This document shows positions 1 through 8,652 of a stretch of DNA of 64,000 bases, in pieces. The translations under genes and the position numbers were made by a program. The DNA is taken from NCBI RefSeq assembly GCF_007830185.1, contig NZ_VLKZ01000005.1, forward strand, positions 258,716 to 322,715, in the 5' to 3' direction. Source of the DNA: Halalkalibacter nanhaiisediminis. Lineage in GTDB: Bacteria; Bacillota; Bacilli; Bacillales; Bacillaceae_D. Position 1 is the stretch's first letter. Each line of letters starts with the position of its first letter. The notes under the pieces were generated by a model that made no database searches, was not told the DNA's origin, and saw only the letters and a list, made by a program, of their open reading frames with translations.

Positions 1-197
1 AATTCCTTTGCTTCATCTAAGCTAAGAAAACGCTTGATATTCATCATATCTTCCTCTTTGTAAATGTAAAATTCATTATCTGCATAATTGGCTTTCAATA
101 TATAGATTTTCTCCTCCCTGCTGAAAACCATCATTCCCATTCTTGTGATTTCCGCCATTTCATCAAGTGAATTTCTAATGTATCCACAAAGCAGCAT
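1..197 (-). CDS. partial unknown protein running off the left edge
   Basis: An open minus-strand frame runs from an ATG at 197 (preceded by TTCGGAG) to the window edge, about 65 codons with no stop. The frame is open back to about 254 without an earlier ATG, so a longer form could have lost its start. The peptide has stretches such as YILKANYADNEFYIYKEEDM and no motif I recognise. It is divergent from the decayed gene at 414. Confidence 0.35.
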   Translation of the reverse strand, partial: MLLCGYIRNSLDEMAEITRMGMMVFSREEKIYILKANYADNEFYIYKEEDMMNIKRFLSLDEAKE

Positions 198-413
198 TAA
201 CTCCGAAAAGCTCTCAAATGGTGTGATTTTATGCTTGCTGAATAGTTCCACGTTTATCCCTCTATTCTGGTAGTCTAGTATTATTATGTCCAAATTTTTC
301 TATGTATAGTCATAAAGTACCGTGATATCCATAATTTTTACAAAATTTGATATTATTAAAATAATAATATGGTAAAATTATAGGACATCACCTATCGGAC
401 AGGGGGCAAAAAA

Positions 414-1555
414 ATGGATACATTAACAGCAGAAGAAACAGTGGAAACATCCACGTAAATTTTAAATATAGAGACAGAAATTGAACGAATCAAGAGTTTG
501 TTGGATAAGGAAACCGATAAAAAGCTGGAAGTGGTTCGATTGTACCTCCTGATGCATCATGAGGTTTCAACGTCCATTGGCAGTGTGGAGGATTTAGCCA
601 ATTACCTTCGGACAAATGATATCGATACGGATCTGCTTATCGGAATTTTTGACGTGTTGGATCAAACAATTTCAAGAGGATACCCTAACTTCGTCTTTGA
701 ATATGAATTGAATGACGGCATGGCGCTGGTGAACCTAAAAGATAAGATTGAAACCTGTCTGCCTTTTGAGCAGGAAAAGTCCTTCAATGATTCTTATGTG
801 TATATTAAACGGGCAGGAGATGTCACCATTGTTGATCAAAACGTGTTGAAAGTGCCTGTTATGTATGAAAAATATAAAGAGGAAATGGAATTCGGCGGTA
901 CGAAAAAACGTGGAGACCAAGAAAGCAAAATAACCTTTGATGTGGTTTTCGATTCTGTTACGAACCTTTGCTACGTACAATGTGGGGAGCGTAATCAATC
1001 CAATGCGACACACAGAGTCTTCAAAAAACACGTGACGAGAATTTTTAAGTCTTTCCTTCCCTTCCCTTCTCGTTCAGCAGAAAGAAAAACAGCACGGTTG
1101 TTGAAAATGAATTCCAGCTCGATAAACAAACGATCATTCTGCTTGATTATATCGAAAGCAGCATTAACCAGGACGGACACGAAATTAACGACTATTTAAG
1201 TGTTGCGCTTGCGAATAAAAATCAAGAAAAAAAGGTGCGTTCTGTCCGACTCAGCGGAAACAATTTATTGGACAGCTATGAAGTGGGAGACCGTGTCAGG
1301 CTTGGCGACTTAATCAAGTCCGTTCGCTTCCTAATACGGTTTAAGACGGGTGAAAACTCGCTTGAGATGGTCAATGTGTCGATTGATTTTCAAGCAACGA
1401 TTAAATTTCAGTATTTCAATCTGCTAAACACGTTGAACATCGCTCTGATTAACCGACATTTAATCAAAACACTGAATGACTCCTGTAAAACGTCACATAG
1501 TTTGGCAATACCGTCATACCCCTTGGCAAAACGTCATTTGATTTGGCAAAAGTAA
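414..1555 (+). pseudogene. decayed unknown gene with a nonsense codon and a frameshift
   Basis: An ATG at 414 follows a GGGGGC ribosome site. After 14 codons the frame meets TAA at 456 and then continues open in the same frame (IETEIERIKSLLDKETDKK). Near 1,070 to 1,090 the coding sense moves to another frame (VVENEFQLDKQTIILLDYIE) that runs to 1,555. Together this is one protein of about 375 residues broken at least twice. Its last 20 or so codons are read through the tandem repeats at 1,490, so the true C-terminus may also be lost. No family recognised. Confidence 0.6.
1490..1549 (+). repeat. three tandem ~21-base repeats (CGTCA…TTGGCAA)
   Basis: CGTCA starts at 1491, 1512 and 1532, and TTGGCAA starts at 1502, 1523 and 1543, giving three copies with a period of 20 to 21 bases. 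Single TTGGCAA words recur at 1691 and 1841. Iterated sites about two helical turns apart resemble transposase-binding sites at the ends of Tn7/Tn552-type transposons, or an operator array. Either reading is inference. Confidence 0.6.
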
Positions 1556-2042
1556 AGGTCAGATACATTGCTATATTAACATCGTGTTTTACAAATGTGG
1601 CAAGTAGATAATAAGGTTAAAATTTATAATAAAATTAAAAATCTCGATGGAATATTAATCCATTAATTATTTGAAGTTGTTTCAAAAAGTTTGGCAAAAA
1701 ACCTTGCTAAACTTTTTGAATATTGCCCTTAAGCATATTTTGCATACACCTCGCACACAAATGAAGACACCATCCATTGTTATATATAGAATTCGATTCA
1801 ACATGTGAGGCACAGTCATTTTTCTTCATTCAAACATTGTTTGGCAATATTTTTTCTTCCAACATGTCTGTCTCAATTCGATTCAATGATTGTCACAAAA
1901 TAACGATTGCGGCAACCCTTTTTTCAATATGATATTATTATTTGTAATAATAATAAATTGTAAGCCCCAGAATGAAATTCAGAGGCTTTTTTTATCACTA
2001 CATAAAAAGTGTTAGTAAATAATAATGGAAGCATTTGCAGAT
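1556..2042. other. gene-poor AT-rich gap with hairpins
   Basis: I see no coding frame. It holds a perfect 12-bp stem (1681-1692 with 1709-1720) whose arms include one of the isolated TTGGCAA words, then AT-rich sequence, then the terminator-like hairpin at 1963-1993. Confidence 0.5.
1963..1993 (+). terminator. terminator-like hairpin with T run
   Basis: The arms GCCCCAGAAT and ATTCAGAGGC flank a short loop and are followed by seven or more T. It would end plus-strand transcription, yet no intact plus-strand gene precedes it. It may be a relic or may end a small RNA. Confidence 0.55.
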
Positions 2043-2429
2043 TTATAAGTTTTCTCGGATAAAATTAAACTTTCCCAATGCCTCTTTAATATTCTTTTCT
2101 TCGAACGGCTTCCATATAAACCATTTTGCACCTAGTTTAATTCCGTCAATTATATTTTTTTGATGTTTGCCTGTCATCATAATAACTATTGCCTCTGGAT
2201 TAAATTCTAAAATTCTTTGCAGTGTATCAAATCCGCTCATATCAATCATCACACAATCAATAAATATTAGATGTTCATTTTGAATTGTCTTTGGTTCTGT
2301 TTTATAAAATCTAATTAATTCCCCACCGCTCTCAAATCCAAGTACTTTAAATTTGCCTGACTTTTTCAATATATTATAAAGTTGATTTCGAAAAGTTTCA
2401 TTGTCATCGCAAAATAAAACTTGATACAT
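2043..2429 (-). CDS. stand-alone CheY-like receiver protein
   Basis: This is a single receiver domain of 128 residues with no output domain. The full phosphorylation set is visible: acidic pair D8-D9, phosphoacceptor D58 (FIDC), T86 (MMTG) and K107 (WKPF). Family knowledge: such proteins take phosphate from a histidine kinase and signal by binding a partner. No kinase lies next to it. The neighbour across the divergent promoter region is the kinase-like protein at 2539. A GGGAGG site precedes the ATG. The partner is unknown. Confidence 0.85.
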   Translation of the reverse strand: MYQVLFCDDNETFRNQLYNILKKSGKFKVLGFESGGELIRFYKTEPKTIQNEHLIFIDCVMIDMSGFDTLQRILEFNPEAIVIMMTGKHQKNIIDGIKLGAKWFIWKPFEEKNIKEALGKFNFIRENL

Positions 2430-2538
2430 GTCAAGCCTCCCTTCTTTATGGATATTGCTTATTTTATTTGTTACTTCCTTTCTTTTTTATAGCGAATTTG
2501 TGTTACTTTAGATTAAATAAATATTGTGGAGGAGAATC

Positions 2539-3120
2539 ATGTTACTTAGAAATAAAGTACAAAAATTAAAGGAATTGTTTAAAGAGTCTTTGATAAAAGA
2601 AGAGATTGATAAAGAATTTGACTTAAAATTTGGGAATAATGGGGTGATATTAAGACCTAAAGATATTGAATTAAGGATGTTATGTGTAAAATCACCAATG
2701 ATAGGAATATTAAAATCAATTAAGCCTGTACAACAAGAAGTATGCTTGAACAAAGAAGAGCAGGAGATCTTTAATGAGGTTTTCTCTAATAAAGGTGTAC
2801 TAACCTATTCGGTTGAGGCTGATATTTTAAATTATAAAGAGATAATAAAACATACTGATTTAATAGGATTCATCCCTACCTTTTATTACTACGAAGATAA
2901 TACAGAGCACGACTTTATTATTATGGATTATATAGACGGTGATTATCTTGAAAAAATGGTCCTTTCTGATTGTACCCAACCAGTTATTGATAAACTCGAT
3001 GGAGTATTCTGTAAGTTTAAAGAAAAGGGTTTTGATATAGGAGACAGATTAGAAGCGATTTTTATTAAAGAAGAAAATAAATATATAATTATTGATTTAG
3101 GAGGGCTGGTAAAGGAATAA
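2539..3120 (+). CDS. small protein-kinase-like protein
   Basis: 193 residues from the ATG at 2539, preceded by GGAGGAG at 2528; an upstream in-frame start is less likely. The middle has an EYx-hinge-like stretch (DFIIMDYIDGDYLEKM) and the C-terminus has KYIIIDLGG, resembling the hinge and the DFG/metal-binding segment of the small kinase-like fold seen in lipopolysaccharide kinases and Bacillus YrzF-type proteins. A clear glycine loop and HRD motif are not visible, so catalytic activity is uncertain. AT-rich codon use matches the neighbouring cargo. Confidence 0.55.
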   Translation: MLLRNKVQKLKELFKESLIKEEIDKEFDLKFGNNGVILRPKDIELRMLCVKSPMIGILKSIKPVQQEVCLNKEEQEIFNEVFSNKGVLTYSVEADILNYKEIIKHTDLIGFIPTFYYYEDNTEHDFIIMDYIDGDYLEKMVLSDCTQPVIDKLDGVFCKFKEKGFDIGDRLEAIFIKEENKYIIIDLGGLVKE

Positions 3121-3214
3121 GGTTACTTAAGTCTCAAACATAAAAAAGTTTGTAGTGTGTGATATGTGTATTAGCAGTAAAAAATAAAAATTAGATGTTA
3201 CTTAAAAGAATTTC

Positions 3215-3257
3215 AATCAAATGCCGAAAGGAGTCAAAGCTCTTGTGGCATTTGATT
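3215..3257 (+). terminator. terminator after the kinase-like gene
   Basis: A perfect 11-bp stem, AATCAAATGCC with GGCATTTGATT, with a 21-base loop and then TTTC. The rest of the gap to 3,408 shows no coding frame. Confidence 0.6.
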
Positions 3258-3408
3258 TTCTATAAAAACTATTCATTTAGTTATAAGAATAGAAATCATC
3301 AGAGGAAATGATTGAACAATAAATATTTTCAAAAAGGTCTTTTGTAATATTAGAATTTAGTTTTCTATAATGATATGATACTCTGTTAGTATAAGGAAAA
3401 TATAGGTG

Positions 3409-4680
3409 ATGAAAATGAAAGAAAATTATTATGTACTAGATTTATTTTCTGGAGCTGGCGGGATGTCGGAAGGGTTTATTCAGGCAGGATTTATGGTTCC
3501 TGCTGCAACAGATTATAGTAAGGAAGCTTCAGAAACATACATAAACAGGCATACACAATTAGGCTATGACATTAGATTTTTCACAGGAGATATACGTGAA
3601 TTATTAAGAAATAAGCAAGATCTAAATGAACTTTTAGGTGACACTGAATTTGATGTTGTAGTGGGCGGACCTCCATGTCAAGGTTTTAGTTTATCAGGTA
3701 AAAGAGCTGATGATGATGAAAGGAATTTATTGTTTTTAGAATACCTAAAAGCCATAAACATAGTTAAACCAAAATATTTTGTCATGGAGAATGTCGAAGG
3801 ATTATTATCTTATCGATTTAAATCAATTCAGGGTTTAGATGGGGAAGAATATGAAAATACTGATGCAAGTGAAGTAATTATTAAAGAAGCATATAAAATG
3901 GGTTATATGGTGAAGTATAAATGCCTTAATGCAAAAGATTATGGTGTTCCTCAAAATCGTCCTAGGGTAATATTTTTGGGGCATAAAATTCTAAAACGAG
4001 GGAATGGAGAATTTGAAAATGTCGTTACTCCACCTAAATTTCCAATAAGAAATAAAGAAATAGTAACAGTTGAAGATGCCATTTCTGACTTGAGTTTTCT
4101 CAAAAATGGAGAGTTGAAACGTAAGTATGATAATAGATTTGGAAATAAATCACGATATCAAAGGTCACTAAGAGATGGATTAACCCCATCATCAAATGGT
4201 AATACACTTTCGTATAATATAATCCACAATCATCAAGCATCGCTTCATAATGAAAAAACAACTAACAGATTTAAGATACTAAAACCAGGGGAAACGATTG
4301 GTGAGCTTCTCTTTAGACTATCAGATGATTTGAAAGTAGTATACTCGACAAAAAAATATCGTTGTACAAAATTACATCGAAAAGAAGTTTCTCCGACCGT
4401 GTTGACCTTACCTGATGATATTGTTCATTATGATCCGAAAAATTCTAGAATACTTTCAGTAAGGGAGTTAGCAAGATTACAATCTTTTGATGATAGTTTC
4501 ATATTTTATGGCAAAAGAACAACTGGGGGGGAGAGACGGAAATATGAAACTCCTCAGTATACTCAAGTAGGTAATGCGGTACCACCTTTGTTTGCTAAAG
4601 CAATTGCGATGGAGGTTATGAAGGCGTTAATTGAGACAGAGAAAATGTATAAAAATCAACTAATTGGTGGTGAAAATTAG
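3409..4680 (+). CDS. DNA (cytosine-5) methyltransferase
   Basis: The enzyme transfers a methyl group from S-adenosylmethionine to C5 of cytosine in a target DNA site. All key blocks are present: motif I DLFSGAGGMSEGF near residue 11, motif IV GGPPCQGFS with catalytic Cys at residue 90, motif VI MENVEGLL, motif VIII QNRPRVIFLG and motif X QVGNAVPP near the C-terminus. At 423 residues it is a normal length. I chose the ATG at 3409, spaced from AAGGAAAA; 3415 is also possible. Its stop overlaps the GTG start of the next gene by one base, so the two are probably translationally coupled. The target sequence cannot be read from the protein. No intact restriction enzyme lies beside it. Confidence 0.93.
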   Translation: MKMKENYYVLDLFSGAGGMSEGFIQAGFMVPAATDYSKEASETYINRHTQLGYDIRFFTGDIRELLRNKQDLNELLGDTEFDVVVGGPPCQGFSLSGKRADDDERNLLFLEYLKAINIVKPKYFVMENVEGLLSYRFKSIQGLDGEEYENTDASEVIIKEAYKMGYMVKYKCLNAKDYGVPQNRPRVIFLGHKILKRGNGEFENVVTPPKFPIRNKEIVTVEDAISDLSFLKNGELKRKYDNRFGNKSRYQRSLRDGLTPSSNGNTLSYNIIHNHQASLHNEKTTNRFKILKPGETIGELLFRLSDDLKVVYSTKKYRCTKLHRKEVSPTVLTLPDDIVHYDPKNSRILSVRELARLQSFDDSFIFYGKRTTGGERRKYETPQYTQVGNAVPPLFAKAIAMEVMKALIETEKMYKNQLIGGEN

Positions 4681-6983
4681 TGGATCAGTTGAAATTTAAA
4701 ATTAGCTCTGGTTTGAAAAATCTGATTGGAAAAGAACTTATCACAGATGAGTATATTGCTATATTCGAATTAGTAAAAAACTCTTTTGATGCACATGCTA
4801 CTAAAGTAAAAGTTGTTTTTGAAAATATATATAGTGAAGACTCCCAAATAACTATCATTGATAACGGTAAAGGTATGAACCTAGATGATATTGAAAATAA
4901 GTGGTTATTTGTAGCATATTCTGCTAAGAAAGATGGTACTGAAGATAACGATTTGTTAGATTATCGTGATAAAATTCAACCAAAAAGAGTTTTTGCAGGT
5001 GCAAAAGGTGTAGGTCGATTTTCTTGCGACCGTCTAGGTAAAGAATTAAATTTAGTTACACTAAAAAAGGAAAAAAATGCAGAAATAGAATCAATAAACG
5101 TTAATTGGATGGACTTTGAGAAAGACACTTTAAATGAATTTATTGAAATAGGAATAAATCATAATAAGTTAAAAGAAAACAAATATAATATTGATCATGG
5201 TACGATTCTTGAAATCAAAGGATTAAGGGATGAGTGGAATCGTGGTAAACTTTTAAAATTAAAAAAATCTTTGGAAAAGTTAATAAACCCAAATCAGGAT
5301 TCTAATGGTTTTTCGATTGAATTGATAGCGAAAGACGAGTTTGAGAAGGATAAAAAAGAAAAGAATGAGTGGAACGTTGTAAATGGATCCATTAGGAATA
5401 CATTATTTGAAAAATTAGATTTAAAAACCACACATGTTGTGACACAAATAACTAAAGATGGGTCACAGATAGTAACGACACTCTATGATAGAGGTAAATA
5501 TATTTATAAAATAACTGAGAAAAATCCATATAACCTTTCTAATATTGATATAAACCTGTTTTATTTAAATAGGATAGCCAAATTAAATTTTAGTAATTTA
5601 ATGGGAATAAGATCGGTTTCTTATGGGTCAGTATTTATGTATAAAAATGGATTTCGGATATATCCTTATGGGGAAGAAGGAGAAGATCCTCTAAATTTAG
5701 ATAGAAGAAAAGCTCAAGGTCACAGTCGCCATTTGGGTACCCGTGAATTAATAGGAAGAATTGAAATACAAGGTGAAGAGAATAATTTAATTGAAACTAC
5801 AAGTCGGGATGGAGGATTTATAAAGAACAACAGTTATCATCAGCTTGTAGAGTTTTTTTATGAAAAGGCATTAAAAATTTTAGAAAAATATGTTGTTACA
5901 ATTATTAAGTGGGGAGAGCCATTTGACGTTAATGGTGAAGACGAGAAGCGTCCAGCTCTCAATCCTGAGGATGTTAGAAAAGAAATAATCGAATATATAA
6001 AGAGATTATCAAATGCAAAAAACAAAGTAATAAGTATTGAATATAATAATGATTTTTTAAATTTAATAGAACAAAGTAAAGAAAAGAGTGCAACAAATGT
6101 CATTTCAAATTTAGCTAAGAAGGCATTTGAAACCGTTGATAACCCTGAAATTCATAAGGAAATTGAGAAGGTTGGAAAGAAGTTTAATGAACTCTTAACC
6201 GAGCGAAAAGAGATTGAATTAGAAAGAGAAAAAACCAATGAAGAGTTAAAGATAAAAGAAAAAGAATTAGAGTTAACTACAAGTCAAAATTTATTCTTAA
6301 AGTCTGTTTCAACTACTGATACTAAGGAATTAATTAGTTTACAACATCACATTAATCATGGAACAGTTAGAATTAATAGAAATATTGATCGTCTTAAAAA
6401 TGCAATTGAAAGGAATGCCACAAAAGAGGAGTTAAATCGATATATAGAAGTGATCAGCTTGGAAAACAATAAAATATCTACTATTGCAAAATTCGTTACA
6501 AAAGCTAATTTTAGTTTAACGGCAAGTGCGATTTCAACTGATTTGGTCGAATTTGTTTCTGAATATATAGAAAATGTATATAAAGAGTACAAACACCTTA
6601 AGATTAATAATCAAAATCTGTATGTTAATGTAATGAACTCAAGTAAACTTAAAAATTTGCTAAAATTTAGACCTTTAGAAATAATAATAATTATCGATAA
6701 CCTGCTGAATAATTCCTTAAAAGCTAGAGCTTCAAATGTAAATATTGACTGGAGGCTAGCTAAGGGAAATTATATTGAAATGGTATATAAAGATGATGGA
6801 ATAGGAATAAGTGATGACTTATTAGATAAAGTTCTAGATTTTGGATTTACAACTACTAATGGAACAGGACTTGGTCTTTATCATATAGATCAGATATTGC
6901 AAAAAATGAATGGTTATTTAGATATAAATAATAAAGTCGAAAATGGTGTTGAATTTATTGTGGGGGTTAAGAATGGGGCTTGA
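4680..6983 (+). CDS. dual GHKL ATPase: MORC-like head fused to histidine-kinase core
   Basis: 767 residues with two ATP-binding domains. The N-terminal GHKL domain shows E30/N34 in FELVKNSFDA, DNGKGM at 61-66 and the lid GAKGVGRF at 107-114, followed by an S5-like segment (NGFRIYPYGEEGED at about 323-336), the layout of MORC/Hsp90-type ATPases. Residues about 495-540 form a coiled coil. The C-terminus is histidine-kinase-like: LQHHINH at 554-560 in H-box position, N-box NLLNN at 674-678, DDGIGI at 705-710 and GTGLGL at 728-733. There are no membrane segments, so it is a cytosolic sensor. GTG start one base into the methyltransferase stop; its end overlaps the receiver gene by 11 bases. Inferred role: sense DNA or phage state and phosphorylate the downstream receiver. 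Confidence 0.85.
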   Translation: MDQLKFKISSGLKNLIGKELITDEYIAIFELVKNSFDAHATKVKVVFENIYSEDSQITIIDNGKGMNLDDIENKWLFVAYSAKKDGTEDNDLLDYRDKIQPKRVFAGAKGVGRFSCDRLGKELNLVTLKKEKNAEIESINVNWMDFEKDTLNEFIEIGINHNKLKENKYNIDHGTILEIKGLRDEWNRGKLLKLKKSLEKLINPNQDSNGFSIELIAKDEFEKDKKEKNEWNVVNGSIRNTLFEKLDLKTTHVVTQITKDGSQIVTTLYDRGKYIYKITEKNPYNLSNIDINLFYLNRIAKLNFSNLMGIRSVSYGSVFMYKNGFRIYPYGEEGEDPLNLDRRKAQGHSRHLGTRELIGRIEIQGEENNLIETTSRDGGFIKNNSYHQLVEFFYEKALKILEKYVVTIIKWGEPFDVNGEDEKRPALNPEDVRKEIIEYIKRLSNAKNKVISIEYNNDFLNLIEQSKEKSATNVISNLAKKAFETVDNPEIHKEIEKVGKKFNELLTERKEIELEREKTNEELKIKEKELELTTSQNLFLKSVSTTDTKELISLQHHINHGTVRINRNIDRLKNAIERNATKEELNRYIEVISLENNKISTIAKFVTKANFSLTASAISTDLVEFVSEYIENVYKEYKHLKINNQNLYVNVMNSSKLKNLLKFRPLEIIIIIDNLLNNSLKARASNVNIDWRLAKGNYIEMVYKDDGIGISDDLLDKVLDFGFTTTNGTGLGLYHIDQILQKMNGYLDINNKVENGVEFIVGVKNGA

Positions 6984-7899
6984 TTATAAGGTTTTATGGT
7001 TTGAGGACAACATTGACGTTTTAGAAGACAACTTACCTGAAATCAGAAATTTTCTGGAAGAAAAAGGTTTCTCGTTAATTGAAACACATCTCGAAGATAG
7101 TAGTAATATCGAAAGTGTGTTAAATCAGGATTTTGATTTGATTTTATCTGATATTAACCTTGCTGAAGACGAAACAGGTAATCAAATAATTAGAGAAATT
7201 AGGAAAAGGCAAATATATACTGAAGTATTGTTTTATTCAGGTAATGAAACTGGTATTAATGAAGTTATGAGAGAAGAATCTTTTGAAAGAGTATCTTTTT
7301 GTGTAGGTATTGAAAATCTTCTTGATAAGGTGACTCAAGTCATGTCTTTAACTTTAAAGAAGTTACAAGAAGTAAATTCAGTTAGAGGCTTGTTTATGGC
7401 AGAAACTAGTGAATTAGATTTGAAAATGACAGAAATCATTGTATCTTTTTTTGAAAGTTTTGCCCAAGAGGATAGGATGGTTAAAAAACAGGAGTTAATA
7501 ACAAAAGTGGTTCAAAACAGGAATAGTAGATTGAAACAAATTGAAGCAACAAATATTGAGGAGGACATTGCTCCGTTGATAGAACGACTAGAGTCTTCAG
7601 ATAGAATTTCTTCTATTAATAGATTAATAAAATTTGTGCATCAGAGTTTTGAAAATAATATATTTAATGAAAATAAGCACATATTAAATGATTATAATGA
7701 GGATATAATTAAAGTTAGAAACACACTTGCTCATGCTAGAGAGATAAATGAAGGTGGCATAAAAAAAGTAGTTAGTACTTTTAGTGGTGCCGAGATTAAC
7801 TTTGATGATCATTCTTGTAATTTAATGAGAAAAAATATTAGAAAGCACAGAAATAATCTTGAAGATATGAAAGTGAAGGTTCTTAGCTATAACCAATAA
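6973..7899 (+). CDS. receiver protein with C-terminal HEPN-like effector motif
   Basis: 308 residues from the ATG at 6973, behind GGGGG and inside the sensor's 3' end. Residues 1-125 form a receiver: acidic E11-D12, phosphoacceptor D60 (LSDINL) and S89 (FYSG). The usual β5 Lys-Pro is not evident. The C-terminal half is helical and carries V-R249-N-T-L-A-H254, fitting the RxxxxH signature of HEPN ribonucleases. Family knowledge: HEPN domains act as RNases in toxins and abortive-infection systems. I infer a phosphorelay-controlled toxin or RNase effector. A non-catalytic helical dimer domain with a chance R-N-x-x-x-H remains possible. Confidence 0.75.
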   Translation: MGLDYKVLWFEDNIDVLEDNLPEIRNFLEEKGFSLIETHLEDSSNIESVLNQDFDLILSDINLAEDETGNQIIREIRKRQIYTEVLFYSGNETGINEVMREESFERVSFCVGIENLLDKVTQVMSLTLKKLQEVNSVRGLFMAETSELDLKMTEIIVSFFESFAQEDRMVKKQELITKVVQNRNSRLKQIEATNIEEDIAPLIERLESSDRISSINRLIKFVHQSFENNIFNENKHILNDYNEDIIKVRNTLAHAREINEGGIKKVVSTFSGAEINFDDHSCNLMRKNIRKHRNNLEDMKVKVLSYNQ

Positions 7900-8039
7900 T
7901 TCTTTTTGTTCTTTATAAAGCAAAATGAACATTGGAACCAAGGAACATTAATTTCCTCTACATTTCCTATACCAATCGGAACATTAAAAGCGTTCATCTT
8001 TTTGCAATTTGGACATTTTGAGCTAATAGTTTTAATCAT
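7887..8039 (-). CDS. 50-residue zinc-ribbon protein
   Basis: A short minus-strand gene with a strong site, GAAGGAGG, upstream of ATG 8039. The protein has CPNC near residue 9 and CSFC near residue 39, a spaced pair of CxxC knuckles typical of a zinc ribbon. Its 3' end overlaps the convergent receiver gene by 13 bases. Function unknown; it may be an accessory or regulator of the system next to it. Confidence 0.6.
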   Translation of the reverse strand: MIKTISSKCPNCKKMNAFNVPIGIGNVEEINVPWFQCSFCFIKNKKNYWL

Positions 8040-8179
8040 TAAAAATCCTCCTTCTATATTAATTAACCTAAATGTTAGTAATTAAACGTAGTTTTTTGAT
8101 ATTAGTTTTAAAAATATATTTTAAAATGAGAAATGATATGATTAATTTATAAAATTTGTTAGTTTAGTAGGTGTTTTTA

Positions 8180-8650
8180 TTGATTAATAATTGGCACGTA
8201 CCGAGAAATAAACGAAAATTATATCCGATTGTTCCTTCCCTATCGGCTTTTTCCTAGCAGAACTTGGGCGACATTTGGGTAAAAGACTTAAATCGGCAGT
8301 TGGACTTTGAAGAAATGCTGGAGGAAAAGGGATTAAAACGAAAAGGAACAAGGCGTGATCAGCGGGGCGGAGGAGCCAAAACATACGAAGCATGGGTGCA
8401 CTCTTTAGGGCTGATATTTGAGGAAACAGACAGCAAAAAGACCCGTTTAACCATGGTTGGCGAGGCATTGGTAAACGGAGAACCTCCTGTTCCTCTTATG
8501 ACCAAACAGCTTATGCAGTTTCAATATCCGTCGCCCTGCTCCCTTCGAAGCCGAGTTCAGATCAATGAGCGTTTTAAAATACGACCATTTCGATTTTTGA
8601 TTCGACTGCTGTTGGATGAGAGGTTATCTCAAGGCTCTGATAACAAGTAA
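8180..8650 (+). pseudogene. type II restriction-endonuclease-like remnant
   Basis: The frame opens with a TTG at 8180 (MINNWHVPRNKRKL), meets an amber codon at 8255, then continues in frame for about 130 codons (LGDIWVKDLNRQLDFEEMLE). The stretches QYPSP and INERFKIRPFRFLIRLLL resemble the N-terminal or middle part of AlwI-like type II restriction enzymes, a comparison from memory. The catalytic half is missing. With the methyltransferase nearby, this suggests a restriction enzyme that has been lost. Confidence 0.5.
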
Positions 8651-8652
8651 TC

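Noticed and set aside
1490..1850. CRISPR array from repeated TTGGCAA words
   Set aside because: Repeats are short, spacing is about 21 bases without unique spacers, and no cas gene is present.
8184..8468. minus-strand open frame of 94 codons
   Set aside because: It is antisense to the restriction-like remnant, has no ribosome site and no recognisable composition.
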